A stretch of DNA of 64,000 nucleotides, taken from NCBI GenBank assembly GCA_018873225.1, contig JAEILZ010000001.1, forward strand, positions 3,968,001-4,032,000. Reading direction: 5' to 3'. A program made the translations under genes and the position numbers. The notes beneath the pieces were generated by a model. It saw only the letters and a list, made by a program, of their open reading frames with translations, was not told the origin of the DNA and did no database searches. The stretch is from [Phialemoniopsis] sp. UDSM-2020. Lineage: Eukaryota > Ascomycota > Sordariomycetes > Thyridiales > Thyridiaceae. Shown piece by piece: positions 56,243 to 64,000 of the stretch (position 1 is its first letter; every line of letters begins with the position of its first letter).

Positions 56243-57342
56243 TCATAGGTCCTCCGGCTTCTCACCCTTCTTCTCATCAAAGCTTATCAGCCCGTTCAGC
56301 ACCCTCTCATACGTCCACACCGTGATGGTACTAGCCGGCGCGGCCTTGAGCAGACTGACCGTCAGGCCTCTGTACATGCCCCTCAGGCCCTCGGTCCGGA
56401 ATATCGTGCGCAGCGCCCCGACCGCGCCGCCCTGGTACTCAGGAATGTTCTTGTGCACGTACTTGGCCCTCGTCGGGCCCTGCACCTGTATCCGCTTGCG
56501 CACGAGGTCAAGCGGGAACACGCCCGTCTTGGCAAGGATGCTCGCCATGATCCCCGCCGCGGCGTCGCCCCCCGCGAAGGGCAGCTCGAGGCGGGCGAGG
56601 GGCAGGCGCAGCGTCTCGTAGGCGGCGAAGAAGACGCCCATGAACGGTACGATCTGGGCGAGCGCGGGGCCGAGCCCCCGGAAGTAGCCCCGGAGCCCCT
56701 CGTCGCGGTAAATGTCGGCGACGGCGCTGCGGAGGCCGGCGTAGACGCGCTCGTTGCCCTGGGCGGCGAAGCGCGTGCGCAGCAGGTCGAGCGGGTAGGT
56801 GGCGGCGGTAGCGGCGGCGCCCGCCGACGCGCCGGACACGAAGGACTCTGCGGCCTGGGGCAAGCGGTTCTCGCCCAGCAGGCGGTGGAGCAGGACGGCC
56901 GTGGAGCGGTAGGTGGTGAACTGGATGGCCGAGTAGCAGATGTACATGGCCTCGGCGGGGACGTTGCCCTTCCAGAGCCCCCGGACGCCCTCGTGGCGCA
57001 GGATGTGCCGGAGAGTGCTGAGCGTGCCCTTGTAGATAGGCCCGCCATGGAGATTTTGGTGGGAGGCCGGGTCGGAGAGCGAGTGCGTCTGGAGCTGCAG
57101 GCGGATCTTGACGACGTCGAGGGGGGCGACGATGAAGCTGGCAATGAGGGTGAGCAAAGTAAGGTCCGGGAGAGGGATATCGGGCTGTACATACCGAGAT
57201 ATCAACCCAGCCGTTGCACCAGCGGTGACGACTTGTAACCTGGTGCCCTGTATCCAGAGTCAGCGTTTGTCGCATTTGTATATCACAGAATCCGTCTGCG
57301 ACAACATACCTCATCTTTGAGGCGTTCACCTTTTGCCGACAT
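56243..57342 (-). CDS. TPC1: Mitochondrial thiamine pyrophosphate carrier 1
   Basis: Inner-membrane carrier of the SLC25 family that brings thiamine pyrophosphate into the matrix. Three exons (57342-57310, 57247-57195, 57137-56243; introns 62 and 57 bases) give 326 residues. The N-terminus [18 protein letters not shown] is typical of fungal Tpc1, and the first repeat is restored only by splicing to give [15 protein letters not shown]. The three carrier signatures [16 protein letters not shown] and PLDLVRKR are all present, each opening a repeat of about 100 residues, with six membrane helices expected. The retained second intron would open a longer frame, but then the first helix is replaced by unrelated sequence, so the spliced form is preferred. 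The gene converges on the MICOS gene. Family call is strong. Confidence 0.94.
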
Positions 57343-59082
57343 CCATCCAGAGAGGTCCTACCCGGACTTGGGTCGCACTCTCCAGAGGGCGTTGTAGAGA
57401 CACGAGCGCTCTAGGCAGGTTATCTTTATATGGCGACGTGCCTGGTAAGCGCCATGAAGCGATTCCGAATGTAAGTAAGGATCACGGTTTGGCGATGCGA
57501 TATCGCGAGAGTGCGCAACAGATGGCTTCAAGCAATGACCGTAGAAGAATGAATTCGACACTATTGCTGCCGTCTATTCAATACATTGGAGCATCATGAC
57601 GAGATCGTAAGGTTCGTTCAACGAGCAAGTGCTCGCGTTTCTAGTCACCCCTTTGAAGTAGATAACACGGCGATTCTGGAATTTTGCTGTCAAAATTGGC
57701 CGATAAAGTCTTATCGACCAGAACAGTGACGACATGTCCGGGTTGCAAAGGCTCTGGAGGAGCACGCTAGGGTGTCCGACATCCGCTTTACAGGGCTGTT
57801 TGGCTGGAAGAAAAGACACCGAGCGGCCCGTCACGGGTACCTACGGCGTCTCACGGCTCCAGCCAAATGAGCAGTAGTCCTCAGCGTTATGCTCATAATA
57901 CTAAAAATTGGTACTTTCCTGCCGACATTGATGAATGAAGGGTTGCGGTTCAGCCTAGCAAGTTGACGATTGGGATTCCAGCGTCCTGTCTTGCTTCAAT
58001 AGAGTCGATCCGGAAGCACTGCCGACCGAAGGACCTCATCCGAACCGACAGTGCTGAGCTCACCCGGCATAACGCCAGATGAGATTTTCCGGAGCCAACT
58101 GCATGAGATCAATCGATACTGGGAAAGCGCGTTACGTTATGATGTTTCGAGACTTAATAGCCCTTCGCATCAAAGCAGAAGTCTGCGGCAGAAAGTAGTC
58201 TAGCCTACCGGCAGTTCGATGTTTTCTATTCGGGCCAAATTGATCCGGGTCGGGAGTCCGCAAGGTTTGGTTTTGTCCCGTTCTTCGGTGCGGTGATTTC
58301 TGCTTGAAACTTTAGGTAATCTCGTCTTACTTCCCTGGCTCGCAAGGTCTTGGTCTGGTCTGTCTCCACGATGGTGGATGCAGTTCTCTAGTCCCTTTAT
58401 ATTCTCACGGAGCAAAGGATGTCAAAAGAATGCCCGCAGTTGCATCGTCGTCTCTGGCGCGCTGTATTAGGGGAAATCTGAGGGGCGGCTGCACGCGCGG
58501 GTCCCGCTGTGGGTGCCTAGTGGCCCGCCCAGTGACGCTGTAATAGAAGTGCCCTGCCAAAAGCGCGCAATGCCATTGGCTCCGGTCGCCCGAAGGCCAG
58601 GACCAGCGAAGGGCTAGGCCAGTCAGAGGGCTGGAATCTCCGACACGGCATGCTGGGGCGGGCAATGCTTGGGCTTGCTTAGCGGGGAAATAGAGCCCAT
58701 CATCCACACTGCCTCATGTCTGGCACATGCTCCTACTGTGGAGAGTCTCTTTTGCCTTGTCAATTACTCGTGATTCCCCCCGGGGTGGTCTTGTGTGCAC
58801 CGGTTGCTTTCTCCTCACTTGCACTCCTCCTGCATGATCTCTTCCTCCTCTTTTGTTACTCACTCTTCATGACTCTGCCACTTTGTTCTGGTCCAGTCAT
58901 TTAATCATTGCTTCTATACTGCAATCTCCTCGCGCAGATCTGACCCGACTCAGTATCTAAAAAGGTCAACGGACATACTACGCACCTACGTCACGAAGAT
59001 CGCTTGTGCGGATCGCCCCCCGAGACGACGCACATCAACTTCCACAATTGTGGCTGCAGCTTTGTAACTCCGAACCGCCGTG
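57343..59082. other. Intergenic region between divergent genes
   Basis: About 1.7 kb between the carrier gene and the next plus-strand gene. Frames are at most 100 codons with no domain. No RNA gene or repeat is evident. Confidence 0.55.
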
Positions 59083-60282
59083 ATGGCGGCCGTGATCAGC
59101 CCTCCCGACACCAGAGGTCTCGTCGCGCCTCTTCTGCCATCCTTACCTGGAGCCGCGGCCTCGACCCAGCCCGCGCCAGCCATCCTACCCTTCCTCTCCC
59201 CGATCCTCAGACAACGAGTACAACTGCTTTCCGCGGCAAGCACCGAGCCATGGATACGTCTCCTGTCATATGACACTGCAAAAGCTGCGAAATTGGCACA
59301 AGTCGCTCAGAGCGAAGCGCTTGAGCTGCATCCCGTTTCTGGCGAGGTCGAGGTGGACTGGGATACCGATGTTGCCGTGCAATACAAGAGGCTCGACCGG
59401 GAAACGCTCCAGGCACTTATTGTATTCCATAGTCTGAACCTGTTCTTCCGTTTGGTGTACTGTGTTGGTGACCAAGAGGGTGGTGGTGATGGGTGGCGAG
59501 TTGGCGAGGTTGGCGTGCCCGATCAGCCTTCGCCTTTTGCTTCATTCGACGGAACCTCTAGCATAACCGAGGCCGAAAAGGAATTCGAGGCGGGTCAAGC
59601 TAAGCCCACAGTGAGCGCTCCGGTAAACGGCTATCACCATAAGGAGGCCGTCGAGGAAGAGGACGATGATGACGACGATTACTGGGCACGGTACGACGCG
59701 ACACCGGCACGAACACCGGCAGTAAAGCGTTCGCCTGCGCCAACGTCAACACACACAACACAGACGAATGCCTACCAGGATAAAGCGGCAGAAGACGCCT
59801 ACTTCTCTCAGTACGATTCAGTTCAGCCTGCCATGGACAACCATGATCCTGACGAGGAGATGGCGGGCCACGAGGCTGCACCTCCCCAAGGTCTCGCTAG
59901 ACCGTCTGCTCGTGCACCAGCTCGAGATGCAGACGAGATGGAAGTCAACGAGACCCAGGGAGCATGGACCATGGCAGAACGGCCGGAACGATCCTCTTCG
60001 CAGCACTCAAGAATGTCCCGCGAGGACGAAGAGCGACAGGCACATATTCACCACCCCCGCCCTGCCTCAGCCTCGAGCCACAGTTCCAATGTGTCCTTGG
60101 CGGTTGCCAAGTTTGAGGAGTCAGCCGAGAAGCAGGAGCAGAGTGATGTTGGGGTCAAGCAACATGTGTCGCGCAGCATCAAGAGCTTGTTCATGCTGTC
60201 GCGCGCTTCTGGTATTGATCGCAAGGAGTTCGAGCGCCTCGTAAAAACTGAGCTCGACATGCTTGGTATGATGGAGGAATAG
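59083..60282 (+). CDS. Acidic fungal protein of unknown function
   Basis: One exon of 399 residues starting at the ATG at 59083. I recognise no named domain. The first 150 residues look folded, with a hydrophobic ALIVFHSLNLFFRLVYCVGD segment that is amphipathic rather than a clear membrane helix. The middle is strongly acidic, including EEEDDDDDDYWARYD, and contains several Thr-Pro and Ser-rich stretches. The C-terminal 60 residues return to a helical, conserved-looking region ending in KEFERLVKTELDMLGMMEE. Coding is supported by length, C-ending codons and the clear N-terminal start. Role unknown; the layout could suit an adaptor or regulatory protein. Confidence 0.8.
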   Translation: MAAVISPPDTRGLVAPLLPSLPGAAASTQPAPAILPFLSPILRQRVQLLSAASTEPWIRLLSYDTAKAAKLAQVAQSEALELHPVSGEVEVDWDTDVAVQYKRLDRETLQALIVFHSLNLFFRLVYCVGDQEGGGDGWRVGEVGVPDQPSPFASFDGTSSITEAEKEFEAGQAKPTVSAPVNGYHHKEAVEEEDDDDDDYWARYDATPARTPAVKRSPAPTSTHTTQTNAYQDKAAEDAYFSQYDSVQPAMDNHDPDEEMAGHEAAPPQGLARPSARAPARDADEMEVNETQGAWTMAERPERSSSQHSRMSREDEERQAHIHHPRPASASSHSSNVSLAVAKFEESAEKQEQSDVGVKQHVSRSIKSLFMLSRASGIDRKEFERLVKTELDMLGMMEE

Positions 60283-61328
60283 TTGGGTTCAGTGCAGAGG
60301 TTGCGAAACCCTGGTAGCCCACCATTTGGTTCTTATTGCATCATTGGCGTCGGTCGGATTTGTCTTGTTCGGTGGGGAGGTCCGTTGCCAGTCGGCTGAT
60401 CGGCTCCTCTCCTGCATCACTCAGCGATTTTGTATTCTCGGGTAGCAAGGAGTCAAGTGACAAAATATGTCCAAAATTTGAATATCAATATTCCAGTAGT
60501 ATGAATAACAACAGAATGAATAATTTTAAATGGGAGGCCAAGTGAATGCAGTTGTAAAGACAGATGTGGAGGGAGAAATGTCGGGGTTTTCATACCATCT
60601 GCGGGCGATGCCAGCCCAGCACGTCAACTCAACAAATTCCGGGGTAAAATGGAGCGTGTCTCGCACACTCTGGGGTTGCATCATGCCTTGAAGACACTAA
60701 GCAAAAGCCGTGATGCGCTCGAAAGATGTTTGGCCAATGGCATCCGGAGACCGACGTCGGTGACCGATGTTTGGGAAATCTCAAAATCCATTTGATGGTC
60801 TAAATTGACATGTGCTATGCTCGTCTATCCCAGTGCTACACAACTCTACTATTTGCCCTGGTTGAATATTGAGTAAAAATAAAAGGATGTAGATCTTGCC
60901 ATTCGAACTGGCGTCCCTCTGGAAACCCAAAAAAAAATGGAAGGGAATAACCCTGGAATGCCTCTCATTTGACCATACGCACATGTCATCTGCCCGAAGG
61001 CAGAATCCAAGCGGGTTTCTATGGATTATATGCTCTTTCTTAATACTCTCAATTGTGCCATGATCAATCTTTGGAAGGTTTGTCAAGTACCGTGGTAGCA
61101 AGCTGAGAGATGAATGTGGTTGCTGCTGAGGGTTAGGGTCAGGGTCAGGGTGGCGTGAGGCGGGCGGTCAAGAGCGGCGCTATCTAAATTTCCCCTTCCA
61201 GCCTGGAACATCAGGCACGCAGCAAAAGCTCAATTTTAGTACGGGTAGCGTGAGCTCTTCTTTAAACGGGTAGGGAACGATTGTCACGCCTTTCCTCGCC
61301 CCAATTCACCACTCACCCACCCACAACG
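60283..61328. other. Intergenic region with telomere-like promoter element
   Basis: About 1 kb without a gene. At 61131-61160 the sequence is GGGTTAGGGTCAGGGTCAGGG, a telomere-like box about 175 bases before the mitoribosomal gene. A TTCGAAC loop near 60902 is not part of a tRNA. Confidence 0.55.
61131..61160 (+). promoter_or_regulatory. Telomere-like TTAGGG/TCAGGG box
   Basis: One TTAGGG followed by two TCAGGG units upstream of the mitoribosomal protein gene. Telomere-like boxes are known near ribosomal and translation genes in plants and yeasts; its action here is inferred from position. Confidence 0.4.
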
Positions 61329-62380
61329 ATGCTTCGACCGAGATTAAGGATACCACGGGTGGCCGTACCCGTCGCCGTGCGGCCAGCGGCCCGGAGGTCG
61401 ATGCACCACATGCCGCCCCTGCCTCACGACTTCCGCGAGGGCGTCCCGGGCCTCTTGTCCGCCGAGGGCTTCGCCATGGCATGGACGCAACACATGACGC
61501 TGATGCTGGACAAGCTCAATGCCATGACAGCTGGTAGGTTGTTTGGGTTCCTCAATTGTTTGTCCAAAGTGCTGGGCACAGTACAGCCTAACCTGTGTTC
61601 AATTCACCATGCCATACCTGCACGAGACATACGACGAAGACCAAACAGCTAACCATTGACCCCCCTACAGACACCGAGTACGCCCAAAAGGACATCAAGC
61701 AGATCGTCCTCTCCACCGCCCGCGAGCCCAAGGACGCGCCCCTCTTCAACCACGCCAGCATGGCCCACAACAACCACTTCTTCTTCCGCAACCTGTCCCC
61801 GAAGCCCGTCGAGATGCCCGCCGCCCTGCGCCGCGGCATCGAGGACTCGTTCGGCAGCGTCGACACCCTGCGCCGCGAGCTTCTCGTCACCGCCTCGGCC
61901 ATGTTCGGCCCCGGATACGTCTGGCTCGTCAAGGCCTCCGTCCCGGGTGCCGCCCACGACGCCAACTTTCGCGTCCTGCCGACCTACCTCGCGGGCAGCC
62001 CATACCCGGGCGCGCACTGGCGCAGGCAAGGGGTCGACATGAACACCGTCGGCGGCGGCGCGGCCGAGGGCGGCGCTGGAGAGGAGGGCCAGGGCGCCGT
62101 CACGGACTACCTGCGGCGGCAGGCGGGCGCGGTCGGCGGCCCCGCGGGAAGCCGCCTGCTGCAGGACGACCAGATGCGGCTGGCGCCGGGCGGGATCCAG
62201 CTGGTGCCCGTCCTGTGCCTCAACACGTGGGAGCATGTGTGGCTGCGCGACTACGGGCTCGGCGTCGGCGGGTACGGCGGCAAGAGGGCGTTTGTGGAGG
62301 CGTGGTGGGACGCCATCGACTGGGAGGCGGTCGCGGGGCTGGCCAACATCTCGAGGAAGTCTCTGCAGTACGGTTCCTAG
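61329..62380 (+). CDS. Mitochondrial small-subunit ribosomal protein with Fe/Mn-SOD fold (mS42/mS43 type)
   Basis: Two exons (61329-61533 and 61671-62380; intron 137 bases) give 304 residues. The first 30 are Arg/Val/Ala-rich, a mitochondrial targeting sequence, then HHMPPLPHDFREGVPGLLSAEGF. SOD-like segments follow: FNHASMAHNNHFFFRNLSP (about 94-112) and LNTWEHVWLRDYG (252-264), corresponding to the second His and the DVWEH motif of superoxide dismutases. The first ligand His and the Asp are missing (Asn253 stands for Asp), so metal binding and dismutase activity are unlikely. Yeast Rsm26 and Mrp1 have this fold in the mitochondrial 37S subunit. A Gly/Ala-rich insertion (about 192-220) is not part of the fold. 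Assignment between mS42 and mS43 is not settled. Confidence 0.85.
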
Positions 62381-63130
62381 AGTTGGGAACCGTGAATAGG
62401 GAGAAAGTAGGGGAAGAATGTCGAAGGCCCATGCAGTAGGACGGTTCTGCAAGTGCATGCTGTAAGATAGCTATACCTGCTGAAAATGGCTAGAGAGACA
62501 GGGAGGGGAGGTATAATGCTGTGGTGGCCGGATATGTACATCTACATGTGTAACAAAAACTAGCAGCAGCTCGTGTACTAAAACAAAATTCAATACGTCT
62601 ATAGATCATGAAGCTTGGTCGAGCAGGTTTCCATAACATGTGGTAGTAGCTCACCTATCATTCACAAGCATCCAAGTGGGTGTCAGGAAGGTTGACGGAT
62701 TTTGATCCATCCCTCTACCAGAATACTGTCAGACTTAATGATCAGTCAATGCTTGGGTAGTAGGATAATCCTAGTTGATCAGCCAATATTCGAGGTACAT
62801 CTATGAGGAAAGCGTCAATTAATCTGTCACCCACTTGACATCCACTTGGAACAAGACTGAGAAGGCAGAGACAACAAAGGCATTTTACAAGGAAACAGAA
62901 GGGAGCAGCAATCAACAAACAGCAGCATGAGATATATGAGGACATACATGAGGATATCTATAATTGAAGCTTTACAGGCCCTTCTCAAAACGACAGCACA
63001 TATTATTTAGCAACATACAACCATTTCCTTTGTAGGAATAAGATATAATTACACAATATCACGCCCCTAGATGAGCGGATCGTTCTCCCTCCCACGCAGT
63101 CTCTCGTTCCCTTTCTGTTCGGTTCTTCTG

Positions 63131-63142
63131 TTTTTTTTTTTT
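63131..63142. repeat. Poly-T tract
   Basis: Twelve T bases in a row in the AT-richer 3' region. Confidence 0.85.
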
Positions 63143-63528
63143 CATTTATGTTTATACTATTCCTACCAGAGTGGCTCGAAACTGGCCACACTAACAACTC
63201 ACATATCCAGAGTCTGCCTGTTTCCAGAGTCCTAGGTGTATCAATATGAAAAGATTCTCGCATGGCACTGTTCTATGCACGATCACTCAAGATAATGATT
63301 TCATGTAGATAAACTAGCAATTTGTATTAATCAGATGCTAAAAGACCGCCCTATTCAAAGGAGCGTGGGTGGTATATGTAGTAAAGCTAAAACTAGGTAG
63401 AGTTCAAAAAGCAAAGGCCGCAATGCTTTGACAAAGAGCAGAGACGTGGAATTTTTGTCATCGACCTGACAAAGGATTTCTCTTCAAGCCCCTCGAGGAT
63501 ATCCCCTATGCAATCAAGAGTGTTTTGT

Positions 63529-63542
63529 TCTCTCTCTCTCTC
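63529..63542. repeat. TC dinucleotide repeat
   Basis: Seven TC units in intergenic DNA. Confidence 0.85.
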
Positions 63543-63811
63543 CGTGGTGAAGAGAAGAAGAATAATGTAAAGACAAGCGCCGCCCATGCAAACTTTCGAG
63601 TTCGAAAAAGGGAAAGAAGGAGTGGGATATATCGAGACGAGAAAGGAGAGAGAAAATTTGACACAGGGACTGCTGAAGTCGTGGCTAAGTTTAAGTGGTA
63701 AATGAAAAAGACGGGGATATCATCAGGTATATCAGAGAAGATCATCATGAAAAGCAGAGAGCTGGATAAAAGAAAAAGAGAAAGGCGAGCTGCAAATAGG
63801 AGCAAGAGGCT

Positions 63812-64000
63812 TTAGATCATGTTGCCATTAACACTGACCTCGAAGCCCTCGCCCTTTTGCTTCAGCGCCTTGGCAAGCATCAACTCGCGCATCCAGTCGA
63901 TGCGCTCGTCACGGTTCTTGACGGCAAAGTAGTGCGACTTGCCCGTGCCGTTGGCGGCGCCCTCGGGACCGGCAGCGGAGGGAGCGGCAGAAGAAGGCAG
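63812..64000 (-). CDS. C-terminal end of a probable PH-domain protein (partial)
   Basis: Minus-strand coding region entering the window from the right; 62 codons and a TAA at 63812-63814. After an Ala/Ser/Gly linker it reads KSHYFAVKNRDERIDWMRELMLAKALKQKG, resembling the last strand and C-terminal helix of a pleckstrin homology domain with the invariant Trp (W in DWMREL). It ends EVSVNGNMI. C-ending codons support coding. The full protein and its role lie outside the window. Confidence 0.75.
   Translation of the reverse strand: MPSSAAPSAAGPEGAANGTGKSHYFAVKNRDERIDWMRELMLAKALKQKGEGFEVSVNGNMI

Larger units (their letters stand above)
62381..63811. other. Intergenic region
   Basis: About 1.4 kb between two converging genes, AT-richer than the rest, mostly 3' UTR. 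It contains a 12-base T run at 63131-63142 and a TC repeat at 63529-63542. No gene is seen. Confidence 0.6.

Noticed and set aside
60895..60920. GCCA-TTCGAAC-TGGC segment resembling a tRNA T-arm
   Set aside because: The invariant G-C closing pair is missing and no acceptor, D or anticodon arm is found nearby.

Overview
The window is nuclear DNA of a filamentous ascomycete, most likely a sordariomycete. The signs are short introns (mostly 50-150 bases) with GTANGT-like donors and CTAAC/CTGAC-like branch points, C-ending codon preference in genes, long GC-balanced intergenic DNA, and orthologues typical of this class (Msn2/Seb1-type zinc-finger regulator, TPC1, WSC-domain surface protein, Oct1, Rev1). 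I see no tRNA, rRNA, CRISPR array, plasmid or phage feature and no intact transposon. Gene models were spliced by eye and each has a total length divisible by three.

Layout. 1-208: possible 3' end of an unknown gene. 1793-4199: a DGAT2 diacylglycerol acyltransferase whose stop codon lies inside a candidate splice donor, followed by an open, start-less exon of 15-residue Pro/Ser repeats. 4200-19176: about 15 kb without a convincing gene, ending in the leader of the Msn2/Seb1-like stress regulator (19177-21206). 24719-27553: Dph6-type diphthine-ammonia ligase. 27842-28971 (-): AKR8/pyridoxal-reductase-like enzyme. 30903-32286: DUF202 membrane protein. 33031-35506: Hcs1/IGHMBP2-like helicase. 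35507-39442: gene-poor. 39443-41795: large disordered fungal protein of unknown function. 42624-44152 (-): nucleoside hydrolase. 44657-46358 (-): RED/IK-like splicing factor, divergent from REV1 (46879-50443). 50633-51304 (-): WSC protein with a hydrophobic C-terminal exon. 52068-54455 (-): Oct1, divergent from a MICOS Mic26/Mic27-like gene (54918-55869). 56243-57342 (-): mitochondrial thiamine pyrophosphate carrier. 59083-60282: unknown acidic fungal protein. 61329-62380: SOD-fold mitoribosomal protein (mS42/mS43 type). 63812-64000 (-): C-terminal end of a probable PH-domain protein.

Functionally this is mostly housekeeping: lipid-droplet triacylglycerol synthesis, stress transcription, translation-factor modification, nucleoside salvage, splicing and translesion DNA synthesis. 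Four mitochondrial genes (import processing, cristae organisation, cofactor import, mitoribosome) lie within about 10 kb. There is no sign of a biosynthetic cluster or defence island. The most unusual signals are the splice/stop arrangement at the DGAT2 3' end, the long gene-free region before the stress regulator, hairpins flanking the regulator's reading frame, two alternative hydrophobic tails on the WSC protein, and a recurrent intergenic 9-mer TACTCCGTA/TACGGAGTA.
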